Of a stretch of 64,000 bases of DNA, positions 26,918-36,051 are shown one piece after another. Source of the stretch: CAVUCH01 sp963739995 (GTDB lineage Bacteria; Acidobacteriota; Vicinamibacteria; Vicinamibacterales; JAENWD01); assembly GCA_963739995.1 (NCBI GenBank), contig CAVUCH010000005.1:1-64000 (forward strand). Reading direction: 5' to 3'. The position numbers and the translations under genes are program-made. The notes below the pieces were generated by a model. The model was not told the origin of the DNA. It worked only from the letters and a program-made list of their open reading frames with translations, and made no database searches. Numbering within the stretch: the stretch's first letter is position 1; every line of letters begins with the position of its first letter.

Positions 26918-28224
26918 ACGACCGACCCGCCCCGTATCACCAGGCGGATCCGCATTGTCGCGGAGATGTCGGCGAGCGGATCCGCGTCGAGCAGCACCAG
27001 ATCCGCATCTTTGCCGACCTCTATGGTGCCCGCGCGGTCGGAGATCCCCAGCAGGTCCGCCGCGTCGGCCATCGTGGTCTTGAGGGCGGCCGCCGGCGTG
27101 AGTCCGCCCGCTACGTAGAGCTGCAGCTCGCGATGCAGACTGGCGCCGGGGACGACGAACTGCTGCGGTGTGTCCGTGCCGGCAACCACCCGCCCGCCCA
27201 TGCGCACGTAGCTCGCGACGAACCGCTGCAGCACGGGCAGCGCCGCCTTGAACTCGCGCATCGTGTCCGGGGTCCACTGTGCGCGGTTCATGATGTCCTT
27301 CGGATCCCAATCGCGCTCGAGCACGTGTGGAGGCACGCCGGCCAGAGACGGATCCCGCAGCAGATCGGGATCCGCCAGGCGCGAGAACGCCTCGTGCAGC
27401 GCGAGCGTGGGTACCAGAACGACGCCTCCTGCGTGGAGCGCGCGCGCGATCCCGTCGAGTCGCGCCGGATCCAGCCGTGCCCACTCCCTCTCGAACATCG
27501 TCCAGCCGGCGAGGAAATCGTCGTGCGCTGCCAGCAAGCGGCCTGGCTGGTCCGACGCGGCCTCGGCAATCCCGCTCAGGTGCTCGATGCTGCTGACGCC
27601 AGCACGTGCGGCGCCTATTGCGGTCGTCCGTCCAAGGTGCGCCGCCACGGGGGTACCCCGCGCACGAGCCTCCTGCACGACCGCGCCGATGAGGCCGACC
27701 GGCAGCCGCGAGTAGATTTTGATCACCCCTGCCCCGGCCGCGACCTGATCGCGCACCGCCGCGCGAGCGTCCGCCACCGTGCTGATGATGCGGGCGTCTT
27801 TCCAGAAACTGCCTGGTCCATCGAGCAGCGCGCCAGCCGCGACAATCCGCGGTCGATTCGCGGCGTCTTCGCGGGCGAGCGGCAGGATGTATGCCGGTGG
27901 GTTGTGCAGGTCGCGTACAGTCGTGACGCCGTGCCGAAGCAGCAACGGCAGCGCCCAGTCCGTGACGTGGACGTGTGCGTCGATGAGCCCTGGAAGGAGC
28001 GTGCATCCCGCACCGTCTACGTCGTGGCGCGCCCGGAGCCCGCCCCGATCCTCGCCGGGTTTGATGGCCGCGATTCGCCCGCGGCGCACGCTGAGCGTTG
28101 CCCGCGGCGTGACGCGCCCGTCACCGTGGACGATGCGAACGTTCCGAACGGCGAGATCCGGAGCCTCAGACGGGGCACTGGTCATGATGCACGCCGTCGC
28201 AAGAAGGAGCAGAGGGCGGAGCAT
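26905..28224 (-). CDS. Exported imidazolonepropionase-like amidohydrolase
   Basis: The 439-residue protein starts with a weak signal (MLRPLLLLATACIM; a Cys near residue 12 could be a lipobox). It has the amidohydrolase pattern VRNVRIVHGDGR, LLPGLIDAHVHVTDW (HxH), GAGVIKIYSR (Lys that may be carboxylated), VAAHLGRTTA, SIEHLSG and VAGTDTPQQF (Asp). This is the metal-dependent prolidase/imidazolonepropionase-like class common in acidobacteria, acting on peptides or lactones. TAGGAT ends 11 nt before the ATG. It overlaps panE by 13 bp at the 3' end. The substrate cannot be inferred. Confidence 0.83.
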   Translation of the reverse strand: MLRPLLLLATACIMTSAPSEAPDLAVRNVRIVHGDGRVTPRATLSVRRGRIAAIKPGEDRGGLRARHDVDGAGCTLLPGLIDAHVHVTDWALPLLLRHGVTTVRDLHNPPAYILPLAREDAANRPRIVAAGALLDGPGSFWKDARIISTVADARAAVRDQVAAGAGVIKIYSRLPVGLIGAVVQEARARGTPVAAHLGRTTAIGAARAGVSSIEHLSGIAEAASDQPGRLLAAHDDFLAGWTMFEREWARLDPARLDGIARALHAGGVVLVPTLALHEAFSRLADPDLLRDPSLAGVPPHVLERDWDPKDIMNRAQWTPDTMREFKAALPVLQRFVASYVRMGGRVVAGTDTPQQFVVPGASLHRELQLYVAGGLTPAAALKTTMADAADLLGISDRAGTIEVGKDADLVLLDADPLADISATMRIRLVIRGGSVVYER

Positions 28225-28235
28225 GAGACGGCGTG

Positions 28236-28241
28236 ATCCTA
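28236..28241 (-). promoter_or_regulatory. -10-like TAGGAT before the amidohydrolase
   Basis: On the minus strand TAGGAT ends 11 nt before the ATG at 28224, again with no ribosome site. Confidence 0.3.
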
Positions 28242-28325
28242 TCGTGTCCGCCCGTCCTGGACCTCAGGTCACGACGATACGCGTTCGGGAGGTAGGATGA
28301 GGCAGCTGGTGAGTCCTCGCGAGAG

Positions 28326-29189
28326 GTGAGGACGACCGCTGCGCCCGTCGTAAAATCGATGCCCGTTCTCACGCCTGTCCTCGTGCTCTCCACCATGGCG
28401 CTTGGCAGTGTCGCCGGCCTGCTCGGCACCCTGCTCGGCCTGGGCGGCGGCGTATTCCTCGTTCCCTTCCTGGTGCTGGTGGCGGGGATGCCCTTCCAGG
28501 CGGCCGCAGCCATCAGTCTCACGACCGTCATTGCCACGTCCAGCGCGGTCTCCGCAGCCACCGCTGGACGGCGGGTGATCAACCTGCGGCTTGGAATGCT
28601 GCTGGAAGTCGCAACAGCGGCGGGTGGTCTCCTCGGGGGCATCACCGCCCAGATGCTTGCGCCAGCCACGCTGCGCGTACTGTTCGCGGGGATCGCCGTG
28701 CTCGCCGGGGTCGTCACGCTGGTGCGCTTGCGCCACTCGAACGTGATCGTCCAGGGCGACGGGGACCCGGGCGCGCTCGGCGGGCAGTATCACGACGAGC
28801 GGCTCGGACGCACGGTGACCTACCGCTTCAAGCGGTTGCCGCTCGCCCTGGCGGCGTCGTTCGTGGCGGGCAACGTAGCGTCCCTGCTGGGAGTAGGCGG
28901 GGGCTTCATCAAGGTGCCGGTGCTGACCGCGTGGTGCGGCGTCCCGATGCGCGCGGCGGCCGCGACCAGCGCCTTCATGATCGGCGTGACCGCCACCGCC
29001 GGCGCCATCATCTACTACGGTCACGGAGTCCTCATGCCGGGCCTTGCCGCCGCAGCGGTGGTCGGAGTGCAGGTCGGATCGTTTCTGGGAATGCGCGCGT
29101 CGGCCCGCATCGGCGGCCGGTGGCTTCGGCTGCTGCTGGCGCTCGTGCTGTTCGTCGTGGCGGTCATGATGTTCGTGGGGGCGCGATGA
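28326..29189 (+). CDS. TauE/SafE-family sulfite or organosulfonate exporter
   Basis: The 287-residue membrane protein has two similar four-helix halves, each opening with a glycine-rich loop typical of the family: GLLGTLLGLGGGVFLVPFLV and SLLGVGGGFIKVPVL. About eight helices are visible. TauE/SafE proteins move sulfite, sulfoacetate or similar anions across the inner membrane. A hydrophilic stretch of about 40 residues (GDPGALGGQYHDERLGRTV) in the middle matches a subgroup that pairs with DUF1634 proteins. The start may be GTG 28326 or ATG 28359. The stop overlaps the next gene's ATG (ATGA). Confidence 0.85.
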   Translation: MRTTAAPVVKSMPVLTPVLVLSTMALGSVAGLLGTLLGLGGGVFLVPFLVLVAGMPFQAAAAISLTTVIATSSAVSAATAGRRVINLRLGMLLEVATAAGGLLGGITAQMLAPATLRVLFAGIAVLAGVVTLVRLRHSNVIVQGDGDPGALGGQYHDERLGRTVTYRFKRLPLALAASFVAGNVASLLGVGGGFIKVPVLTAWCGVPMRAAAATSAFMIGVTATAGAIIYYGHGVLMPGLAAAAVVGVQVGSFLGMRASARIGGRWLRLLLALVLFVVAVMMFVGAR

Positions 29190-29482
29190 CCAAAGAGGCT
29201 ACCCGCCGCGCGGAGGTGGCACTCGGCCGCGTCCTGACGGTGGGCACCCGCGTGAGCACGGTGTGTCTTGCCGCGGGCCTCCTCCTGACGTTTGCCCTGC
29301 CTGAGGCGCGGCTGACGGGCATCCTGCTCTCCGTCGGGCTCATGGTGCTGATGGCTACACCAGTGGCACGTGTGGCCGTGTCGATCGCCGAGTTCGCACG
29401 GCAGCGCGATTGGAGGTTCGTCGTCTATACGTCCATCGTCCTTGCGCTGCTGCTGGGGAGCCTGGTCGCTGCGCTGCGTTGA
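29186..29482 (+). CDS. DUF1634 membrane protein, TauE partner
   Basis: This 98-residue protein has three hydrophobic helices (VSTVCLAAGLLLTF, LTGILLSVGLMVLMATPVARV, VVYTSIVLALLLGSLVAAL). The motif TPVARV between them is typical of DUF1634, a family found almost always just after a TauE/SafE gene. The ATG overlaps the exporter stop by 4 nt. It likely forms a complex with the exporter; its role is unproven. Three palindrome copies follow directly. Confidence 0.8.
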   Translation: MTKEATRRAEVALGRVLTVGTRVSTVCLAAGLLLTFALPEARLTGILLSVGLMVLMATPVARVAVSIAEFARQRDWRFVVYTSIVLALLLGSLVAALR

Positions 29483-29498
29483 ACCGAGCTGTTCTTGT

Positions 29499-29605
29499 CC
29501 GGAACTGAAGTTCCGGCGCTACATCGATCCGCACCTGTTCGCCGGAACTGACGTTCCGGCTCTGCATTGCGTTCCCGGTCGCGGAGCCGGGACTTCAGTC
29601 CCGGC
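29499..29605. repeat. Cluster of three dispersed palindromes (inverted pair plus one)
   Basis: Copies at 29499-29516 (CCGGAACTGAAGTTCCGG), 29541-29560 and 29586-29605. The last is in the opposite orientation (ACTTCAGT) and overlaps the 3' end of the methylase gene, supplying its TGA stop. Confidence 0.8.
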
Positions 29606-32600
29606 GGGCCATCCACATCGGGGAGTCAAATGCGTGCTGGCGCTGTTCTGCGGGGACGAGCGGAAACGACGAAAGCACGTGGGCGAACTCCTCGCGGGTC
29701 AGGCCGTACGCGCGGGCCGCGGTGGCGTGCATGTCGGCCGCGGCAGGGAGGTCCGCGGGGTCCGCGGCGAGGATCCGGGCGCACCGCAGCAGGTCGGCAT
29801 ACACGGAGGTTCCCGCGTGCGGACGCGGAACCGGCAGCGCGTCCATCACCGCGAGCGAGACGTGCGTGGAGACCCGCAGCCGCACGAGGAAATTAGCAGG
29901 GTAGCTGTTGAACAACGCGCAGAGCACGAGCTGCTGATCCATACCGAGGCGCGTCCGCAGACAGAAGAGCGTGTGCGTCGTCACGCACCCGGCGGGCACC
30001 ACCGCCGCGATCAGAGTGGTCCGGTTCGTCGCGCTGGCGACGTCCCTGAACGCGACACGCGGCCGCCCGAAAGTGTTCGATCGATCCAGCAGCCGTGCGG
30101 CTGTCTGGGGAGTGATGCGAAACGTGGCGCCCGCCGTGTCCACGGCGAATGCGGTCAGGTGCTTTCCCTCCACGACGGGGAGCCCCCGGCGGCCGGTCGT
30201 GAAATGCTTTCGATCGTCGCTGGCGTTCAGCTCGCGACCGAACCGGACGTGCCAGCCGGCAGGCGAGCCGAGCGGCGGATGATCGCGCGCGGCCCTCTCG
30301 AGGATGGCGAGGTCGAGCGGCGAGCGAACGTCCGGGATGGCGAGGCCGGGCCCGGACACCTGCTCGAGCAGTGCCGGCGTGAGGGAGAACCAGGCGCCCG
30401 CTTCGCTATCCTGGGCTGAATCGCCAAGCGCATCGAGTGCTGCCGGGTCCTGCAGGCCGAAGCGGCACCGCACCCGCGTTGTCTTCCCGCCGCGTGAGGC
30501 CGTCAGCAGCACGAACCGCATGCTGCGGTGGATAGGGAAAACACCCGTGCGATTGTCGAACCCGACGATGGATTCGACGCGCGACTGGTGCAGCAGCAGG
30601 CGCCGCAATGGGGCGCACCCGTAATCGTGGGCAATGCCCGACGGCACGACGAGGGCGACGCGACCGTCGGGCCTCGCCAGCCGCAGCGCCCGCTCGACGA
30701 AGAGGTGGTACTGGTTCGCATGGCCGCGCGATTGGGCGCGATACAGGCCCGAGTCTCTGGTGAAGCGCACCACGCCCGATCGGTCGGCGTGCTCGAACCC
30801 CTGACGCCCTCCCGCATCGGCGCGGAGCATTTCCCACGGAGGGTTCCCGATCACGGCATCGAACCCCCCGTCAGGGTGCTCGCGTCCGTCCGCCCCGAAG
30901 AACACCTCGGGGAACTCCAGCGGCCAGTGGAAGAATCGCCGGGTCTCGGCAAGACGGCGCACGCCGGCGAGATGGCGGGTCGCCGTTCCCTCGGGTAGCG
31001 CGCTGCGTCCCGTCAGCAGGTGCTCCACGAGCGCATGGAACACGCCGCGGGGCAGCGCCGTCCGGGCGAACCATGCAGAGCACCAGAGGTCGGCCATCGC
31101 CTTCCACGACTGCAGGGCGCCGGTCGCGGCGAGCGCCGCAAGCACCTGCTCCTTCCGCCGGACGATGGCAGCGGTGTTATCGAGCGTCTGCTCGATCTCG
31201 TGCCGTACCGCACGAACGCCGGCGGCCGCCTCGGTCAGCAAGGACGCATCGAACAGCGGAAGCTGACGCGCGTCCGTGAGCCGCCCCGGCCTGCGCCCCG
31301 GCGGCTGGCGTGCCACTTCTGACGGCGATGCGCCTACGAGGCTGTCGCCCACGAGCAGGTGGTGGTCGAGAAACGTGAGGGGCTTTTCGGCAGCAAGCGT
31401 CGTGAGCCAGAGCGACAGCCGTGCCAGGTGTACCGCCATGGGATTCACGTCCACACCGAAGAGGCACCTTTGCGCCACCAGTCGTCGGAAGCTCGCCCGA
31501 TCGGCCCCCGACACATCCGCCTGGTGACACTGGCCCTCCCTGATCAGGGCCTCCTCGGTACGCGCGCGCGAGGAAACGGCATGCTGCCACGAGAAACGCT
31601 CCGCTGCCCATGGACGGATCGACCACCCGGAGCGCCAGAATGCGCTCCGAGGTAGCGTCTCGCACGAGGACGTCGAGCGCATGGCGGACGAGGAATCGCG
31701 TGATTGGACGTGGCGTATAGAACGTGCCGGTCAACTTGCGCCGGGAGACGTCGCTCCGGGCGAGAACGATGGCTTGTACCCCTCGTCGGCCTGGTGTTTC
31801 GTCCGCCGGCGCCATTGCCGGTTCGTAATCGAGAAGCCCCTCGTACACCGCTCCGAGCTCCTCGACACCCAGATCGCGATAGGACACGCGTTCGCGGCTG
31901 CCGCCGGGCGATCGGGTCGTCGACAATGCGAGCACGACGTCGCGCACGTGTGTGTCCGGCAGCGGCCTTCCTTCGAGCAGCGGCGCGCGGCCGGGTGCGA
32001 AGAGGCGGCCGTTGAATGCGGTGACACGCAGATCCCCGGCGTCGCACCCATGGTGCGCGAGGCGCGAAATGGCCTGAAAGGCCTCCCAGAGCCCGTGTGG
32101 CTCGCCCGCCGTCTCGGCCGTGGTGCGCAGCGATTCCATCGTGTAGGCGTCCCTGTACACGGGATGCCATGTCGGCACCAGGCCGCGAGCCTCGGCAAAA
32201 CACAGGAACAGGATGCGGTAGACGGCGGTGAGTGCCTGCTCGTAAAGCACCCCGGGTGGCGGGGCGTGCCTGCCATGACGGCCTTCTGTGAGGGCCGCCA
32301 GCAGGCGCTCGATCGCCTCGTGCACCCCGTTGCGCAGGGCTGTGCAGACTCGCTGCCCGTGCGCGTCAGAAGCCGCCACCACGGACGCGAGCGGCGAGCA
32401 CGCACCGGGGGCTGCGGTCGAACCGACACTCGCGGCGGAAGCCAGCATGACTAGCAGGCGAGCCATGGCCTCACTGTCCGCGGCTGCCTCGAGGTCGAAC
32501 TCGATGTGCCTGCGCGCGAACGTTCGTCCGGCGTCGATCACGCGGAGGTGCGTGCCGTTGAACAGGAAGCACCATCGGGCGTTCCGGGACAGGCTGTGCC

Positions 32601-33000
32601 GCACCGAGGATCGCCACGCGGCATCCAGCGAGGCGCCCCACGGCATGAGCACGAGCGGAGCAGTGACCGCGTCCGCCTCGAGTACGGCAGTCCACGCTGA
32701 GTCGTGCAGCGGCTCCGGTCTCCGCAGCGTGAACCCGAGCAAGGCGGCGAGCGGCGACGCTGCCATATCGGCCAGCGCGCGAGTGCTGGACGCCGGCCCG
32801 CACCGCGCGTCGACGGTTCGCCACCACCTCCGCAGACGAGACGCGACGGCCAGCTCCTGCGAGGTCGCGTCGGTTGCGAGCAACGTCGCAGCGTATGCGC
32901 TGGAGACCAGCGTTCCACGGAGACCGGCTACCGGGGTCATCGCAGCACCGCTCGCTCTCGGCACCATCGCACGCCGCCTGTCGTCGGCTGAGTCCATCAT
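29595..33000 (-). pseudogene. Eco57I-like N6-adenine DNA methylase, DISARM DrmMI-like, one frameshift
   Basis: The protein spans about 1,130 residues in two frames. The first (33000 to about 31558) has an N-terminal helical region and ends DPSMGSGAFLVAACRFLARA, the SAM-binding motif I. The second carries FGVDVNPMAVHLARLSLWL, DSLVG, AVIGNPPWEML (the NPPW catalytic motif IV) and a TaqI-like recognition domain ending SPMWMARRD. One surplus base near 31558 (TACCGAGGAG) breaks the frame; removing it gives AYEEALIREG. It would methylate adenine at a specific site. It follows an SNF2-type helicase, the order seen for drmD-drmMI in class 1 DISARM. Its TGA stop lies in a palindrome repeat. The start (33000 or 32940) is uncertain. 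A single indel could be a sequencing error. Confidence 0.78.
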
Positions 33001-33011
33001 CGTGCATGACC

Positions 33012-33138
33012 GCCGGGACTGAAGTCCCGGCTCCACAACCGGATGGGCGCATCCGAGCACGGTCGTCCCAGCTGAACCCGTGCCGTCCAGATTGATGGCG
33101 GCACGAGAAGAATGTGGCGCCGGGACTTCAGTCCCGGT
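33012..33138. repeat. Inverted pair of dispersed palindromes
   Basis: Copies at 33012-33031 (CTGAAG orientation, followed by TCCACA) and 33119-33138 (CTTCAG orientation, preceded by TGTGGC), between helicase and methylase genes. The pair could form one large hairpin and affect readthrough between the two genes. Confidence 0.8.
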
Positions 33139-33169
33139 GTAACCCGTGTCCGGACCCCAGCCCTCGCCC

Positions 33170-35620
33170 TCATCGAAGCACCAGGGCGAGAATGGGCTCC
33201 ACGGACAGCCGCTCGTCGACCCGTGCTCCGAGCGCGAGTTGTGCCAGACGCGCGGTGTGCAGCTGGTTCCTGTGCTCGCGCGCGTCCCGTTGTCGCGCGG
33301 CCTGGTGCACGGCCCGCCCATCGAAGAGGCCCGGCTGCACGGCCCGGCCGGCCGCGTCGTCTCGCGATGCAACCGTCCTGAGCGCCGCTTCGCGCGCGCC
33401 CGCGCGCGCTGTGTATCGGTGATGCGCTGCGAGGTCATCCGCGAGACACTCGGCACCTGCACGCGAGGCGGCTGGCTCCGCGAGCGGAAGGACGGCCGCG
33501 AGGAGCGTCGACGGACGCGTGCGTGACAGCGCGGCAGGCGCCAGCGCGACGTGGACAGCGACGACGGCCGATGCCGCAGGTCGGCCGGCGGCGGACCGTG
33601 CCTCGACACGAAACCCGAGCACGACGCCGGGTGAAAGCGCGAGGCGTGCCCGAAGACGCGGGCGCACGATTGCCATCGGCAGGTGGCGTCCGGCATCAAA
33701 CCCGGCGTTCCGCTGTTGCGCGGCGCTCACGAGGCGACGTACGGTCTCCAGCCACTCGCAGACGCGGTGCTCGTTCCGGTCTGGGGGCAGCAGGCTGCCA
33801 GAGACTGCTCCCGCCGGCGGAACGTCCTGCGTCTCAGGCACAGTCACTCCAAGGGCACCAGCAGCCAGAAGAGTGTCGTCCACAGCCACGCCGTCGTGCA
33901 TGTCACCGAGGGAACGGCGGATGTTTCGCACACGCGCGACGAGCCGCTCCAGCACATACGTCTCTGCCGTGTCACGGCCTATCAGGTGCACGGCGTGCAC
34001 GCGCCGGCGCTGACCTATACGGTCGATCCGCCCGACCCGCTGCTCGAGCCTTACCGGGTTCCACGGCAGCTCCATGTTGATGACGAGGCGGCACCGGCCG
34101 TGCAGGTTGAGCCCTTCGCTCGCGACGTCCGTCGCGAGCAGCACCCGGGCGCGGCCGGTCGTGAAGGCATCCTCCGCAGCGCGGCGCTCGCGACGCGAGA
34201 GCCCCCCATGCAGCACGGCAACAGGGCCGTGAGCCTGGAGCGCACGCAACGCCGCGTCGAGCGTGTCCCGGTACTCCGTGAAAAAGATCGCGGGCTCACG
34301 TGTCCGCCGGAGCAGCGTGGATACGCGCGCCAGCTTGCTTTCCCACGTCGCGGCGAGCTGCGCGGCGTCGCCCAGTTCGGCGAGGAGCCGCAGCTCGCGC
34401 CCCTGCTCGTCGAGCCCGGGTTCCCCCAGCGCTGCTGGCATCGCCGTGTCACTGGCATCGGTCTCGCCGGGGTCGTCGAATGGCAGTGGCGGCTGCTCCG
34501 GGGAATCGTCGCCCGCGCCGAGGCGGCGCAGGCGATGCGCCACCGAACGAGCGAGCGCCCATGCGCTGGACGCGCTGCGCTTCAGCAGCACCGTCATCGC
34601 CAGGCGCGCAGCAGGGGATCGCGTGCCCCGCTCGCGCCAGACGGCGCCCGCGTAGTCGCGCAGCAGCGCATGCATCCTCCGCTCGGCGGCGCCCATTGGA
34701 ACGTGTGACACACGCACCCGCCTCTCGGCGTCGAGTCGGACGTCTGCGCGCGTCCGACGGATCACGAGCGTCTGCGCATCGTCGGTTGCGACGCACCCCA
34801 CCCCGCACAAGGCGGCGAACTCCGCGTCGCTGCCGGTGTGCGGGGTGGCTGTGAGCAAGACCACGTGTCGCGCGCAGGCCGCCAGCGCCGCAGCCGCTGT
34901 TCGCCGATCGGTGCTGGAGCCAAGGCTGTGCGCTTCGTCGACGATCAGCACGTCCCATGGGGCACCGGTCGCGGCCGCAAGCACTTCCGGCTGCTTCACG
35001 AAGTCGATCGACGCAATCGCGGTGGATGCGACCGTCCACGGGTTCACATCGGCCGGCATCGTGCGCCGGGCATCGCGCAGCCACGCCGCATCGAGGATGC
35101 TGACGCTGAAGCGGAACAGCCGTTCGAGCTCGGAGTGCCACTGGTCGCGCAGGCCAGCGGGCGTCAGGATGAGCACGCGGCTTGGCCCGCCTCTCGCGCG
35201 CAACGCCGCCACGACGATTCCCGCCTGGATCGTTTTGCCCAGGCCGACGGCGTCAGCCAGGAGCAGGGCGCTCGCTGCCCCATCCAGCAGCGCGGTGGCG
35301 GCCGCCCACTGCCAGGGCACGAGCGCGAGGTCGGGCCTGAGCAGGTGGCCGGCGCCACCAGCAACCGTGTCGCGAACCGCGGCAGCCAGCCGCGCGCTCG
35401 CCTGCGCGATCCCGCACGCACGCCATCGAATTCTCCGGCACACTGGCGTGATGCGATCGAACGGCACGATCAACGCGAGCGAAGCGAGAGGCTCGGAGCC
35501 GTCGCGGACGGGCGTGAGCGTGACGACCTGGCACGCGGCGTAACAATCAATCCCGTGCACGCACCACGAGGCGCCACGCGCACGCACGTGCAATCCCGGA
35601 AGCAGCGGTGCGCCGTGCAT
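33170..35620 (-). CDS. SNF2-type DEAH helicase, DISARM DrmD-like
   Basis: An ATP-dependent DNA translocase of about 816 residues. Helicase motifs in order are DAVGLGKTIQAGIVV (Walker A; the usual ADEVGLGKT reads ADAVGLGKT), LILTPAGLRDQW, VDEAHSLGSS (DEAH), LLTATPHTGS, LLATDVASEGLNL and QRVGRIDRIGQ. The long C-terminal part after motif VI has no known domain to my eye. The RapA/SNF2-like set with downstream DNA methylase fits DrmD of class 1 DISARM, where it helps restrict incoming phage DNA. drmA, drmB and drmC are not next to it. The start at 35620 is chosen because conserved sequence begins LPGLHVRARG; 35734 is an alternative. Confidence 0.78.
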   Translation of the reverse strand: MHGAPLLPGLHVRARGASWCVHGIDCYAACQVVTLTPVRDGSEPLASLALIVPFDRITPVCRRIRWRACGIAQASARLAAAVRDTVAGGAGHLLRPDLALVPWQWAAATALLDGAASALLLADAVGLGKTIQAGIVVAALRARGGPSRVLILTPAGLRDQWHSELERLFRFSVSILDAAWLRDARRTMPADVNPWTVASTAIASIDFVKQPEVLAAATGAPWDVLIVDEAHSLGSSTDRRTAAAALAACARHVVLLTATPHTGSDAEFAALCGVGCVATDDAQTLVIRRTRADVRLDAERRVRVSHVPMGAAERRMHALLRDYAGAVWRERGTRSPAARLAMTVLLKRSASSAWALARSVAHRLRRLGAGDDSPEQPPLPFDDPGETDASDTAMPAALGEPGLDEQGRELRLLAELGDAAQLAATWESKLARVSTLLRRTREPAIFFTEYRDTLDAALRALQAHGPVAVLHGGLSRRERRAAEDAFTTGRARVLLATDVASEGLNLHGRCRLVINMELPWNPVRLEQRVGRIDRIGQRRRVHAVHLIGRDTAETYVLERLVARVRNIRRSLGDMHDGVAVDDTLLAAGALGVTVPETQDVPPAGAVSGSLLPPDRNEHRVCEWLETVRRLVSAAQQRNAGFDAGRHLPMAIVRPRLRARLALSPGVVLGFRVEARSAAGRPAASAVVAVHVALAPAALSRTRPSTLLAAVLPLAEPAASRAGAECLADDLAAHHRYTARAGAREAALRTVASRDDAAGRAVQPGLFDGRAVHQAARQRDAREHRNQLHTARLAQLALGARVDERLSVEPILALVLR

Positions 35621-35816
35621 CACTTCGCCGCACGCGCCGGGAGCGTGCAGGTTCTGCAGCACGCGACGCCGCCTGGTGCTGGCGGTTCTTGCGTGTTTCC
35701 ACACGCCTGGTCGTGGTTGCCGGGAATTCGTCATCCTTCGCCGCGGCTGAGGCAATTGGGCTGCCATTGCCTGTCGCAAGCGGCGGCCCTCAACTGGAGC
35801 AAAACAAAAATTTGAC

Positions 35817-35827
35817 TGGTCAGACCA
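35817..35827 (+). promoter_or_regulatory. GntR/FCD-type operator TGGTCAGACCA
   Basis: A perfect palindrome of the form TGGTC-N-GACCA, matching operators of FadR-type GntR regulators. The nearest such gene starts at 36052, so autoregulation is likely. TTGACT overlaps its left side. Confidence 0.5.
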
Positions 35828-35951
35828 TGATTTGATCCAATCGATTGGCGTGCAGGTGAGATGGTTCGGGCGGCAACAGGAGCCCCGGACTCATAGAGGC
35901 CGTGCGGAAGCGGCGTCTCCGCAGGTGGCGCCCGCCGGCGTAATCAGATGC

Positions 35952-35981
35952 TTGACACCTGTTCAGAGCTAGTGTTATTCA
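35952..35981 (+). promoter_or_regulatory. Sigma70-like promoter of the FCD regulator
   Basis: TTGACA (35952-35957), 18-nt spacer, TATTCA (35976-35981). The best consensus promoter in the window, 70 nt before the regulator ATG. Confidence 0.5.
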
Positions 35982-35993
35982 TTTAGCCGGATC

Positions 35994-36005
35994 GAACATC
36001 TGTTC
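35994..36005 (+). promoter_or_regulatory. Inverted repeat GAACATCTGTTC near the transcription start
   Basis: Perfect GAAC-N4-GTTC palindrome 13 nt after the -10. It fits a LexA box of the Gram-positive type or a second operator of the local regulator. Position suggests repression. Confidence 0.35.
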
Positions 36006-36051
36006 CGGGGTAGTGTGGTTTTACCTCTGACGGTCAAAAGGGTCGGGAGCC

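Larger units (their letters stand above)
35621..36051. other. Intergenic regulatory region between defence and sugar-acid genes
   Basis: An AT-rich stretch (35795-35840) precedes a promoter and operator-like sites for the FCD regulator, listed separately. No gene is supported, apart from a possible N-terminal extension of the helicase up to 35734. Confidence 0.5.

Noticed and set aside
29499..29605. Intrinsic terminator of the TauE-DUF1634 operon
   Set aside because: The palindromes form hairpins but lack a U-run and occur in both orientations at many sites, so the dispersed-repeat explanation is preferred.
31177..33699. Methylase start far upstream, at 33699
   Set aside because: The extra region runs through two palindromes and is antisense to the end of the helicase gene; it has no protein-like pattern.
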